A stretch of DNA of 64,000 nucleotides from PALSA-505 sp963702235 (GTDB lineage Bacteria > Actinomycetota > Actinomycetes > Streptosporangiales > Streptosporangiaceae), in contig CAVPBZ010000004.1 in NCBI GenBank assembly GCA_963702235.1, positions 94,159-158,158 on the forward strand, in the 5' to 3' direction. How positions within the stretch are numbered: position 1 is the stretch's first letter; each line of letters opens with the position of its first letter. A program made the translations under genes and the position numbers. The notes below the pieces were generated by a model. That model worked only from the letters and a program-made list of their open reading frames with translations, was not told the origin of the DNA and did no database searches. Shown here in pieces: positions 55,897-64,000 of this stretch.

Positions 55897-57069
55897 ATGC
55901 AAACCCAGGAAAGGCGCCCGCCCGCCGCTGCCGCCACCGCCCCCAAGAAAGCAGAGCCCAAGGTCCGGATCGCCGCGTTCACCCCCGCGGGCGCGGCAAC
56001 GGTGGCCGGCGCCGCCGCGGGTGCACTGGGCGCGACCTGGGTCCTCTACGAGCGGGCGCTGCCGTTCACCGGAGTGCTCGGTTTCTGGCTGTCCTGGTAC
56101 CTGATGTTCGTGCTGCTCTACGCGGCCATCGCGCGGCTGCAGTGGGACAAGCGCGAGGTCACGCAGCGGCTGACGACCGTCGCGTTCGGCACGGGCGGGA
56201 CGCTGACCCTCCTGGTCGTGGCCGACATTGTACTCTATGTCTTCGTTCGCGGCTTTACCGCCGTTCGCCACCTCAGCTTTTTCACCCAGTCGATGGCCTT
56301 CGCCGGCCCGATCAGCGCGCTGTCGGTCGGCGGGGTGCTGCACGCCATCGTCGGCACGGGTGAACAGATCGGCCTGGCCACATTGTTCTCGATGCCGCTG
56401 GGCGTAACCGCGGCCCTGTTCCTGGCCGAGGTGGGCGGCCCGCTCGCCCGGCCGGTCCGGATCATCGTCGAGGCCATGACGGCGCTGCCCGACGTCATCG
56501 CCGGCCTCTTCGTGTACGCGCTGTTCATCCTGACGCTCGGCATGCAGAAGAGCGGGCTGGCCGCGGCCATCGCGCTCGCGGTGACCATGATGCCCATCAT
56601 CGCCAGGGCATCCGAGGTGGTGCTCAGGCTGGTCCCCGGCACCCTGCGGGAGGCGGCGTTCGCGCTGGGCGCCAGCCAGTGGCGGACGACCTTGAACGTG
56701 GTCCTGCCCACCGCCCGGGCCGGGCTCACCACCGCGGTCGTCCTGGGGATGGCGCGCGGGATCGGGGAGACCGCGCCGGTCCTCATCGTGTCCGGCGTGA
56801 CCAAGGAAATGAACTTCAACCCGGTGCAGGGTCCGCAGATGAACCTGCCGCTTTACATCTGGACCTACGCCCACATCGAGTCGACCACCCCGCAGTACGT
56901 CGCCCGCGGCATCGGGGCCGCCTTCGTCCTGGTGCTCGTGATCCTGGTGCTGTTCACGGCGGCCAGGCGGCTCGGCGGCTCGGCACCTGGTGAACTGTCC
57001 CGCCGCCAGCGACGGCGGCTCGCCCAGAAGGCCCCGCAGTCACCCGCCCGGAAGGCCCCGCAGTCATGA
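55897..57069 (+). CDS. pstA: Phosphate ABC transporter permease PstA
   Basis: 390 residues, longer than usual PstA (~290) because of an N-terminal extension. The extension carries two extra membrane helices (AAFTPAGAATVAGAAAGALG and GVLGFWLSWYLMFVLLYAAI) before the normal fold. The transporter core has GVTAALFLAEVGGP, AMTALPDVIAGLFVYALFIL and LREAAFALGASQWRTTLNVVLPTARAGLTTAVVLGMARGIGETAPVLI. A basic C-terminal tail with a repeated KAPQSPARKAPQS follows. The ATGA overlap couples it to the next gene. Confidence 0.92.
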   Translation: MQTQERRPPAAAATAPKKAEPKVRIAAFTPAGAATVAGAAAGALGATWVLYERALPFTGVLGFWLSWYLMFVLLYAAIARLQWDKREVTQRLTTVAFGTGGTLTLLVVADIVLYVFVRGFTAVRHLSFFTQSMAFAGPISALSVGGVLHAIVGTGEQIGLATLFSMPLGVTAALFLAEVGGPLARPVRIIVEAMTALPDVIAGLFVYALFILTLGMQKSGLAAAIALAVTMMPIIARASEVVLRLVPGTLREAAFALGASQWRTTLNVVLPTARAGLTTAVVLGMARGIGETAPVLIVSGVTKEMNFNPVQGPQMNLPLYIWTYAHIESTTPQYVARGIGAAFVLVLVILVLFTAARRLGGSAPGELSRRQRRRLAQKAPQSPARKAPQS

Positions 57070-59516
57070 GTCACCCGCACGTGAACCCGCACCGTCGTCT
57101 GCGGGCCCGGCGGGCCCTCGCTTTCGCGGGACTGGCATCACTCGCCGGGGGGCTGCTGCTGCTCCCGGCCGCGTCACCATCGGCCGCTCAGGTCACCGCC
57201 CCGAGCACGCCGCATCACGCCAGCGGGAGCGCACCGCACGCCAGCACCGGCTCGCCCGTCACGGTGACGGGCAAGAATCTGTGGGATCCGGCCGCCAACA
57301 AGCCTCTTGCCCAGCCGAGCATGGTGACGGTTAGCCAGACCACCGGCTTGACTGACCAGCTGGTACAGGTGTCGTGGAAGAACTTCACGCCGAGCATCAA
57401 CAACCAGGCGGGACCGTACTACACCAAGGCGGGCGCCTGGTACGCCGTGGAGGCGCTCGAGTGCCAGGGAACCAATCCCGCCTCGTACACCAACTGCTAT
57501 CAGGCTGACGAGGCAGGACAGCAGTTCCCGTCCGGGCCGTCAGGTCCCCCGAACAACACGTACGCGCTCACCACCTCGACCGGAACCGGGCAGCTCAACT
57601 TCCTGGTCGAGACTTCGCTGGTCAACTCGCAGCTGGGCTGCGACCAGACTCACCCGTGCTCGCTCGTGATCATTCCCGGGCAGGGCGGTGTTCCCGCGAA
57701 TGGGAGCGTACCGGCGAATTGCACGGACCACAGTAGTGACGTGGGGGGCTTTGGCGGCGGCGGGAACGCGCTCGCTGAGCTAACCTTCGCGTTCACGTCC
57801 ACCGCCGGCGCCAACGGTCCCTGCTCCTGGAACGACCGGATCGTCGTCCCGCTGCAATTCGCTCCCGTGCCGACGGGCTGCCCCCAGCGCGCCGCGGCGT
57901 TCCAGATGGCGGGCTCGCCCATGATGGCGCCAGCGATGGCACAGTGGCTGACCGGCCTGTGCGCGGGCAGCGGCGGGATGACCATCGCGTACAACTCGAC
58001 GGTCACCGAGCCCACCGCGGTGGGCCAGGCCGTCAGCGGCCTGGCCGATGTCGCGCTCACCACCCGGCCGGCCAGCGCCGACGGGGTGGTGACCACGACG
58101 CCTTTCGTCTATGCCCCGATCGCCGTGTCGGCTGTCTCGATCGACTACTGGATCGACGACAACCTACTGACCGGGCCGCAGTCAGGCCAGCCGCTGTCCG
58201 GCCTGAGACTCAACCAGCGGCTGCTCGCGAAGCTGCTCACGACCTCCTACAACCCCGGGATCGCCTGCCCGCCCGGGCAGACGACCGGCTGTGACCCCGG
58301 CGTGAACGGCAACCCGTTCGACGTGTTCTACGACAAGGAGTTCCAGACGCTTAACCCGGCCATAAGCTCGAACGTGGCGCCAAGCTTCGCGAACCTGAAC
58401 ATCGCTCCCACGGTGCAGTCCGGCCCCAGCGACATGACCTGGACCGTAACCCAGTGGATCGGCGCGGACCCGACCGCAGCCGGATTCCTGACGGGCACGG
58501 CCGACCCGTTCGCCACGCACGTCAACACCTACTACACCGGGCTGAAATACCCGGTGGACACGTTCACCACGCAGGATCCCAACACGGTGTGGTCGCAGGA
58601 GTACAGTCCGGTGTTCCCGCTGAGCCAAGCGGTCACCTATCAGGCCCTCAACGAGAACTCCGGCAGTATCCAGCCGGTCCCGCCGCCGAACACCGGCTTC
58701 AGCAAAGACCCGCCCGAGCCCGTGGGCGACCGGGCGCTGTTCGGGATCCTGGACGAGGGTGACACGGCCCTCGACCAGTTCCCCACCGCCGCGATCCCCA
58801 ACGCCTCGGGCAATTACGTGCAGCCGACCGCCGCCAGCATGGCCGCGGCGGTGAGCCACATGATCAGCAACGGGAGCGGCACCCTGCAAGTCAACCTGGC
58901 CGACAAGACCCCCACCGCCTACCCGCTGACCATGGTGACCTACGCGATGGTGCCCACCAGCGGGCTGTCGCCCGCCAAGGCCGCGGCGATCGCCCGCTTC
59001 CTCGACTTCGCCGCCGGGGCCGGACAGACCCCAGGCGCGGCACCGGGACAACTGGCCGCCGGGTACCTGCCGCTGCCGGCGAACCTGGCGGCGCAGACGA
59101 AGACACTGGCCGTCCAGGTCGCCAAGCAGACCGGGAACACCGGTGGCGGCGCTCCCGGAAGCGGGAAGGGGACGGGTAGCGGGACGGGAACGGTGCCGGG
59201 GCCGGGGACTGGCGCCGGTACGCCCTCGCCCTCTCCTAGCCCGACATCGACCAGGTCCACGACGCCCAGCGGCACGCGCCCGCCGACGCCGCATCAGCCG
59301 ATCAGCCTGGTCGCGTCGCACGCCGGTCCCGCGCCGATGACTCGTTTCGCCCTGCCCGCCCTGCTGATCCTGGGCGCGCTCCTGGCCCTGGGCGGCTCGT
59401 CCGCGCTGGCCGGGTCGGCCGAAGGGGGCATCCCTGGCCGCCTGCGGTGGCTCGGACAGGCCACCGCCGCGCAGAGCCGCAGAGCCCGGGCGCTGACCCG
59501 CTGGAGGAAGTCATGA
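57066..59516 (+). CDS. Large membrane-anchored binding-protein-like protein
   Basis: 816 residues. An N-terminal signal sequence (~1-41) precedes a ~650-residue extracellular part. This contains a periplasmic-binding-like segment: FQMAGSPMMAPAMAQWLTG, IAYNSTVTEPTAVGQAVSGLADVALTTRPAS and LSGLRLNQRLLAKLLTTSYN. A Gly/Ser/Thr/Pro linker (~695-745) leads to a single C-terminal helix (~757-783, TRFALPALLILGALLALGGS) and a basic cytoplasmic tail. Similarity to PstS is weak. It could be a receptor or docking subunit that hands ligand to PstCA. It overlaps pstA and the next gene by 4 nt each. Confidence 0.75.
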   Translation: MSHPHVNPHRRLRARRALAFAGLASLAGGLLLLPAASPSAAQVTAPSTPHHASGSAPHASTGSPVTVTGKNLWDPAANKPLAQPSMVTVSQTTGLTDQLVQVSWKNFTPSINNQAGPYYTKAGAWYAVEALECQGTNPASYTNCYQADEAGQQFPSGPSGPPNNTYALTTSTGTGQLNFLVETSLVNSQLGCDQTHPCSLVIIPGQGGVPANGSVPANCTDHSSDVGGFGGGGNALAELTFAFTSTAGANGPCSWNDRIVVPLQFAPVPTGCPQRAAAFQMAGSPMMAPAMAQWLTGLCAGSGGMTIAYNSTVTEPTAVGQAVSGLADVALTTRPASADGVVTTTPFVYAPIAVSAVSIDYWIDDNLLTGPQSGQPLSGLRLNQRLLAKLLTTSYNPGIACPPGQTTGCDPGVNGNPFDVFYDKEFQTLNPAISSNVAPSFANLNIAPTVQSGPSDMTWTVTQWIGADPTAAGFLTGTADPFATHVNTYYTGLKYPVDTFTTQDPNTVWSQEYSPVFPLSQAVTYQALNENSGSIQPVPPPNTGFSKDPPEPVGDRALFGILDEGDTALDQFPTAAIPNASGNYVQPTAASMAAAVSHMISNGSGTLQVNLADKTPTAYPLTMVTYAMVPTSGLSPAKAAAIARFLDFAAGAGQTPGAAPGQLAAGYLPLPANLAAQTKTLAVQVAKQTGNTGGGAPGSGKGTGSGTGTVPGPGTGAGTPSPSPSPTSTRSTTPSGTRPPTPHQPISLVASHAGPAPMTRFALPALLILGALLALGGSSALAGSAEGGIPGRLRWLGQATAAQSRRARALTRWRKS

Positions 59517-61141
59517 GGACCATGCTGCGCGTGCGAGCCCTGGCCCGGCCCGCGGCCAGGATCGCGGCCGCGCTAGGAGTAGCCGCGCTAGGACTAGCCC
59601 CGGCGTCGCCGCCGGCCAGCGCGGGGACCTTCGTATCGATCAGCGGCTCGGGCTCCTCCTGGGCATCGGTGGCCATCGACCAGTGGGCACAGGACCTGCG
59701 GCCCAACGGGCTCGTGGCCAACTACAACCCGGACGGGTCAGCGGCCGGCCGGCTCGGGTACATCAACAACCAGTACGACTTCGTCGGCTCGGACCCGCCG
59801 TTCCGCGACGGCCTGGACCAACTCGGCGGCACCGGTGCCGAGCACTCGCCCTACAGCTATTCCTACGTACCGGACACCGCGGGCGGCACCGCGTTCATGT
59901 ACCACATCACCGTGGCCGGGCACCTCATCACGAACCTTCGGCTGTCCCCGCAGGTCCTCATGGAGATTTTCACCGGCGCGATCACCAACTGGGACGATCC
60001 CCGGATCACGCAGATCTACGGCGCCCAGCTGCCGAACCTGCCGATCACGCAGGTGGTCCGCTCCGACGGCTCCGGCGCCACGTACTTCCTCACCCGCTGG
60101 CTGGCGCACCTGTTCCCGACGCAGTGGGACGCGTTCTGCCAGCACGTGCACCCCGGCATCAAGCCCCCGTGCGGGCAGACCGAGTTCTACCCGCCGTCGG
60201 GCTGGGGCAACGTGAAGGCGGAGAACGGCTCCAACAACGTCGCCACCTACATCACGTCGAGCTTCGGCGACGGCGCGATCGGCTATGACGAGTACGCCTA
60301 CGCGCTCAACTCGCACTACCCGGTGGTCAAGGTGCTCAACCCGGGGGGGTACTTCGCGCTCCCCAGCGCCTCCAACGTGGCCGTCGCGCTCACCAAGGCC
60401 GTGATCGACGAGAACCCCAGCAGCCCGACGTACCTGCAGCAGACCCTCGACAACGTCTACACGTTCACCGACCCCAGGAGCTACCCGCTGTCCAGCTACA
60501 GCTACCTGATCGTGCCGAGAAGTCCCACGCCGCCGCCCATCTTTGCCAGCCCAGCCGGCAAGGGCGCGACGCTCAGCACGTACATCAACTTCCTGCTGTG
60601 CGCCGGCCAGCAGCAGATGGCGCAGCTCGGGTACTCGCCGCTGCCGCTCAACCTGGTGCAGGGCGGGCTGGCGCAGGCGAACCAGGTACCCGGCCACGTC
60701 GCCGGGCCGAACCCGAAGACCCTGGCCGGCTGCAACAATCCCACCTTCACGAACGGCGTGCTGACCCTGCTGAAAACCGCCCCGCAGCCGTCGCCGTGCG
60801 ACAAGCTCGGCGCGCCGCTCACCTGCGTGGTCAAGAACGGGAAGGGGGTCGCCCCGAGCGGGGGCCCGAGCTCGGGCCCCGGCAGCAGCACGACCGCAAG
60901 CCCCGGCAGCTCGAGCGGTGCCGCCTCGGCCGGCAGCACCACGGGCGCGGGCACCGGCACGACCGGGCCGTCGGGCTCGGCCGTCGGCGGCCCGGTGACG
61001 GGGCAGGTGGTCAACCTGGCCTCGGACCAGGCCAGCCAGACCGCGCTAGGGGTGCTGACGGCGCTCGGCATCATCGCGGCGGTGGTCCTCCCGCCCACGC
61101 TGGCGGTATGGCTGCGCCGCCGCAAGCAGGCGCATGGCTGA
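59513..61141 (+). CDS. Membrane-anchored PstS-family protein
   Basis: 542 residues. Signal peptide ~1-32 (ending SPPASAG). A full PstS-type domain follows: ISGSGSSWASVAIDQWAQDL, NYNPDGSAAGRLGYINNQYDFVGSDPPF, FTGAITNWDDPRITQIYG and the phosphate-loop-like VVRSDGSGATYFLTRWLA. A Gly/Ser-rich linker (~440-505) and one C-terminal helix (~511-534) ending RRRKQAHG anchor it. GGAGGAAG precedes the ATG, which overlaps the previous stop. This is the clearest phosphate-binding candidate of the three, tethered to the membrane instead of being a lipoprotein. Confidence 0.88.
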   Translation: MRTMLRVRALARPAARIAAALGVAALGLAPASPPASAGTFVSISGSGSSWASVAIDQWAQDLRPNGLVANYNPDGSAAGRLGYINNQYDFVGSDPPFRDGLDQLGGTGAEHSPYSYSYVPDTAGGTAFMYHITVAGHLITNLRLSPQVLMEIFTGAITNWDDPRITQIYGAQLPNLPITQVVRSDGSGATYFLTRWLAHLFPTQWDAFCQHVHPGIKPPCGQTEFYPPSGWGNVKAENGSNNVATYITSSFGDGAIGYDEYAYALNSHYPVVKVLNPGGYFALPSASNVAVALTKAVIDENPSSPTYLQQTLDNVYTFTDPRSYPLSSYSYLIVPRSPTPPPIFASPAGKGATLSTYINFLLCAGQQQMAQLGYSPLPLNLVQGGLAQANQVPGHVAGPNPKTLAGCNNPTFTNGVLTLLKTAPQPSPCDKLGAPLTCVVKNGKGVAPSGGPSSGPGSSTTASPGSSSGAASAGSTTGAGTGTTGPSGSAVGGPVTGQVVNLASDQASQTALGVLTALGIIAAVVLPPTLAVWLRRRKQAHG

Positions 61142-62084
61142 CACCGAGCTGGCCGAGGCCGAACCACCTGCCGAAGCCGAAACCCCCGCCGAGGCCGGGG
61201 CCGCCGCAGCCGCCGCGCAGGCCGCCGAGGAGGCCGGTCAGGACGCCCCTCCCCAGGTCGACCTGGAGCGATCGATCCTGCGCGGAGTCGGCACGGGCCT
61301 GCTGCTGCTCGCCATCTTCCTGCTGGGATTCGCGGCATACCTGTACGGGCTCTCCGGTGTGCAGGAGGCCAGGACCCAGACCATTCTCTACACGAAGCTG
61401 CAGGCCGAGCTGGCCGGGGTGCAAGGGGAGGCTGCGCCGCTCGGCCCGACCGCGGCCGGAGCCCCGGTAGCGATCCTGAACATCCCGAGCATCGGGGTAC
61501 GCGACCTGGTCGTGGTCCAGGGAACCACCCCGGAGAACCTCACGGCCGGCCCCGGGCACCGGCCCGATACGCCGCTTCCCGGCCAGCCGGGCGTGGCGGC
61601 GATCTACGGCCGCCGGGCGACCTTCGGCGGGCCGTTCTCGGCCATCGCCCGGCTACGCCCCGGCGACACCATGACCGCCATCACCGGCCAGGGCTCATCC
61701 ACCTACACGGTCGCGGCGGTGGCCGTCAGCACGAAGATCATCCAGGATCCGGCGCCCAACCGGCTCCTCCTGCTGACCGCCTCGTCCCCCACCATCCCCA
61801 GCTACTACCTCGAGGTGGATGCCGACCTCACCTCCTCCGTGCACCCCAGCCCGGGGGTCGCCAGCGGGATCTCGGTGTCGGAGCTGCCGCTCGCGGGAGA
61901 CAAGAGCGCGCTGGGCCTGACGGCGGCGTGGGGCCTGGCGCTCGCCCTGGTCGCGGGGCTCGGCACGATCGCCGCCGTCCGCTGGTCGCCCTGGGCGGCC
62001 TATCTCGCGACCGTGCCGCTGGCGCTGGCGGTGCTGTGGAACCTGTACCAGAATCTCGCGGTCCTGCTGCCCAACGTGTACTGA
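61134..62084 (+). CDS. Sortase-fold membrane protein lacking catalytic residues
   Basis: 316 residues. An Ala/Glu-rich cytoplasmic N-terminus (1-45) is followed by helix 1 at ~50-72 and a sortase-like barrel at ~105-235. Two more helices lie at ~262-281 and ~288-311. The barrel matches class E-type sortases: AILNIPSIGVRDLVVVQGTTPENL, GPGHRPDTPLPGQPG, FGGPFSAIARLRPGDTM. The catalytic His of AGHR is Arg160 (YGRR), the Cys of TLxTC is Ala216 (LLLTASSP), and the later Arg is not found. It should not perform transpeptidation. Its start overlaps the anchored PstS gene by 8 nt. Confidence 0.85.
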   Translation: MADTELAEAEPPAEAETPAEAGAAAAAAQAAEEAGQDAPPQVDLERSILRGVGTGLLLLAIFLLGFAAYLYGLSGVQEARTQTILYTKLQAELAGVQGEAAPLGPTAAGAPVAILNIPSIGVRDLVVVQGTTPENLTAGPGHRPDTPLPGQPGVAAIYGRRATFGGPFSAIARLRPGDTMTAITGQGSSTYTVAAVAVSTKIIQDPAPNRLLLLTASSPTIPSYYLEVDADLTSSVHPSPGVASGISVSELPLAGDKSALGLTAAWGLALALVAGLGTIAAVRWSPWAAYLATVPLALAVLWNLYQNLAVLLPNVY

Positions 62085-62122
62085 CGACCGCCAACGGCGG
62101 CAGATGAGATGGAGCGGATGCA

Positions 62123-62995
62123 TTGACTGACATCACCCCGCCGGCCGAGGGGCGCCAGGATCCGGCCGAGACCGCACTGCTGGACTACCAGCAGATCCCG
62201 GGCGATGCGGCGGTCCTGCCCGGCCGCCTGGTCGGGCTGGAGGCGCGCAAGGTGTCGGCGTGGTTCGGCACGCACAAGGTGCTCGACCGCGTGTCACTCA
62301 TGATGGAACCGGGCGCCGTGACCGCGCTGATCGGCCCGTCCGGCTGCGGCAAGTCCACCTTCCTGCGCATTCTCAACCGGATGCACGAGATGGTGCCCGG
62401 GGCCAGCCTGGGCGGCGAGGTGCTGCTCGGCGATGAGGACATCTACCTGGCCCGGCAGCGCCCGGTCGATATCCGGCGCCGGATCGGCATGGTGTTCCAG
62501 AAGCCGAACCCGTTCCCGGCCATGTCCGTCTACGACAACGTGGCCAGCGGGCTCAAGCTGGCCGGCATCAAGGTCGCCAACAAGGACGCGGTGGTGGAAG
62601 GGAGCCTGCGCCGGGCCGGGCTGTGGAACGAGATGCACCGGCGGCTGCGGTCGCCCGGCGGCGCGCTGTCCGGCGGCCAGCAGCAGCGGCTGTGCATCGC
62701 CCGGGCGCTGGCGGTCTCGCCGGACGTGCTGCTGATGGACGAGCCCTGCTCGGCGCTGGACCCGACCTCCACGCGGCGGATCGAGGACACGATCACGGAG
62801 CTGGAGAACCAGGTGACGATCGTGATCGTCACGCACAACATGCAGCAGGCCCAGCGCGTCTCCCGCAACTGCGCCTTCTTCCTGGCCGCCGAGAACACGC
62901 CCGGGCACATCGTGGAATCGGGACCGACCGAGCAGGTCTTCGACGCCCCGGCCGACCCGCGGACCGCCGACTACGTGAACGGCCGGTTCGGCTGA
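62123..62995 (+). CDS. pstB: Phosphate ABC transporter ATP-binding protein PstB
   Basis: 290 residues from a TTG at 62123, preceded by GGAG at 8 nt. It has a ~35-residue N-terminal extension over standard PstB. Walker A is GPSGCGKSTFLRILNRMHEMVPG, the Q-loop is VFQKPNPFPAMSVYDNVASGLKL, the signature is LSGGQQQRLCIARAL, and Walker B is VLLMDEPCSALDP. The C-terminal GPTEQVFDAPADPRTADYVNGRFG is diagnostic of PstB. It is the last gene of the operon; no phoU follows. Confidence 0.95.
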   Translation: MTDITPPAEGRQDPAETALLDYQQIPGDAAVLPGRLVGLEARKVSAWFGTHKVLDRVSLMMEPGAVTALIGPSGCGKSTFLRILNRMHEMVPGASLGGEVLLGDEDIYLARQRPVDIRRRIGMVFQKPNPFPAMSVYDNVASGLKLAGIKVANKDAVVEGSLRRAGLWNEMHRRLRSPGGALSGGQQQRLCIARALAVSPDVLLMDEPCSALDPTSTRRIEDTITELENQVTIVIVTHNMQQAQRVSRNCAFFLAAENTPGHIVESGPTEQVFDAPADPRTADYVNGRFG

Positions 62996-63067
62996 CCCGG
63001 GACCGGCCCGCCGGCCGGGTGCCCAGCCGGGAACCGGCAGCCGTTCGGACTCCGTAGGATCGTCAGC

Positions 63068-63784
63068 GTGCTGGAAGACTCTGAGGTCAAGCGAATCCTG
63101 GTCGTCAACGCCCATCCGGATGACGTGGACTTCTCCGCCGCGGGCACGGTCGCGCTGTGGACCGACGCCGGGATAGAGGTCACCTACTGCATGGTGACCG
63201 ACGGCGACGCGGGCGGCTATGACGAGTCGGTCCCCCGGCACGAGATAGCCCCCATGCGCCGGGCCGAGCAGACCGCGGCGGCCAAGTGCGTGGGCGTGTC
63301 CGACCTGCGCTTCCTCGGCTACCCCGACGGCCGGGTGGAGGCCACGCTCGGCCTGCGCCGGGATCTGGCCCGGGTGATCAGGGAGGTCCGGCCGGACCGG
63401 CTGCTGTGCCCGACCCCCGAGCGTAACTACGCGCGGATACCGGCCAGCCATCCCGACCACCGCGCGGTCGGCTCGGCGGCGCTGGATGCCGTCTACCCCG
63501 ATGCCCGCAACCCGTTCGCGTTCCCCGAGCTGGTGTCCGACGAGGGGCTTCCCGCCTGGACCGTCCGCGAGGTCTGGATGCCCGGCTCGGCGCCCAACCA
63601 CTACGTGGACGTCACCAGCACGTTCGGCCGCAAGGTCGCGGCGCTGCGGGCGCACGAGAGCCAGACCGGGCAGATGGAGGGGCTGGAGGACTTCATCCGC
63701 GGCTGGCTGGCCCGCAACGCCGGGCAGGCGGGCTGGCCCGAGGGCAGGCTGGCCGAGGCTTTCCAGGTCATGGAGACCGGCTGA
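63068..63784 (+). CDS. PIG-L/LmbE-family deacetylase
   Basis: 238 residues from GTG 63068. The zinc and active-site motif NAHPDDVDFSAAGTVA is at ~14-29. The second-site histidine lies in PASHPDHRAVGSAALDAVY, and the C-terminal HESQTGQM is typical. Relatives remove N-acetyl groups from GlcNAc-inositol (mycothiol), antibiotics or small sugars. The exact substrate is unknown. TAGGAT lies 7 nt before the start, so the mRNA is probably leaderless and independent of the pst operon. Confidence 0.9.
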   Translation: MLEDSEVKRILVVNAHPDDVDFSAAGTVALWTDAGIEVTYCMVTDGDAGGYDESVPRHEIAPMRRAEQTAAAKCVGVSDLRFLGYPDGRVEATLGLRRDLARVIREVRPDRLLCPTPERNYARIPASHPDHRAVGSAALDAVYPDARNPFAFPELVSDEGLPAWTVREVWMPGSAPNHYVDVTSTFGRKVAALRAHESQTGQMEGLEDFIRGWLARNAGQAGWPEGRLAEAFQVMETG

Positions 63785-63852
63785 GCGGTAGTCAGCCGCC
63801 GCCGATTCAGCCGCCGGCCGGAATGACCAGGCCGGCCATTTCGGGTCAGCGC

Positions 63853-63944
63853 GAGTAGTCGCACTGAAACGACCGTACTAGTCACAGTGAAACTACCAAC
63901 AGAATGGCCAGCTCGATTACTTGAGTAGTCACACTGAAACAACC
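63853..63944 (+). repeat. Three 22-nt direct repeats at the right edge
   Basis: Copies at 63853-63874, 63876-63897 and 63923-63944 share the pattern AGTAGTCRCACTGAAACNACC, with one to four differences each. Start-to-start distances are 23 and 47 nt. The local base composition is clearly more AT-rich than the genome. GGGAGGAAAG at ~63950 could be a ribosome-binding site for a gene beyond the window. Possible mobile-element end, or iteron-like protein-binding sites. Confidence 0.75.
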
Positions 63945-64000
63945 TGTCCGGGAGGAAAGAAAACCCGTCTCATCGCGAGGCATAGGACTGGTGCGGAGCC

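Noticed and set aside
63853..63944. CRISPR array
   Set aside because: Only three imperfect copies, with spacers of 1 and 25 nt and no cas genes in the window.

Overview
This is a 64 kb stretch of a very GC-rich chromosome (codon third positions almost all G or C, many GTG starts, start-stop overlaps of the ATGA/GTGA type). It comes from an actinomycete. The gene order serA-ilvC-ilvN-ilvB, gatC-gatA-gatB, ligA, a MetE-like gene, mnmA, cysteine desulfurase, etfA/etfB, folD, purH/purN, a DUF6350 protein, sucD/sucC and a PcrA helicase is the usual actinobacterial housekeeping order. A filamentous or Streptosporangiales-like host is my inference. No tRNA, rRNA, CRISPR array or intact transposase gene was seen.

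Layout. 3-548: end of a coiled-coil DivIVA/FilP-like gene, closed by a perfect palindromic terminator shared with serA. 688-6148: serine and branched-chain amino acid genes (serA, ilvC, ilvN, ilvB), with a complete ilvB attenuator upstream (promoter, 15-codon leader peptide with a Leu-Ile-Leu-Val-Leu run, pause hairpin, terminator). 6145-8814: membrane PAS-GGDEF-EAL protein. 9208-11988: an unknown membrane protein, a SnoaL-like protein and a stand-alone MetE-like methyltransferase. 12011-15353: gatC-gatA-gatB, with gatB frameshifted. 15539-20139: ABC permease, ATPase, response regulator and histidine kinase. 20103-22223: a second GGDEF-EAL protein with a degenerate EAL domain. 22401-27168: ligA, a MetE-like protein, an intergenic region full of repeats, and mnmA. 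27331-34200: glgC-glgA, a broken NHL-repeat gene, and a TetR / Baeyer-Villiger monooxygenase / AurF-like cluster. These separate mnmA from its usual partner cysteine desulfurase. 34255-48383: cysteine desulfurase, etfB-etfA, folD, purN-purH, a relic of a TauE/SafE permease, a DUF6350 protein, a DUF2510-like protein, sucC (frameshifted)-sucD, a B12-binding protein and pcrA. 48434-52803: a permease divergent from a saccharopine dehydrogenase-like gene and an aldehyde dehydrogenase, probably amine or amino acid catabolism.

53140-62995 is the most unusual part: a phosphate-transport-like operon. It holds a secreted PstS-like protein, PstC, PstA, two further large binding-protein-like proteins each with one C-terminal membrane anchor, a sortase-fold membrane protein whose catalytic His and Cys are replaced, and PstB. 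The four genes from pstA to the sortase-like gene are joined by 4-8 nt overlaps. A PIG-L/LmbE deacetylase follows, and the right edge carries three 22-nt direct repeats that may be the end of a mobile element outside the window.

Four genes (gatB, sucC, the NHL gene and the TauE relic) are broken by small indels. Because gatB and sucC are normally indispensable, at least those two may be sequence errors.
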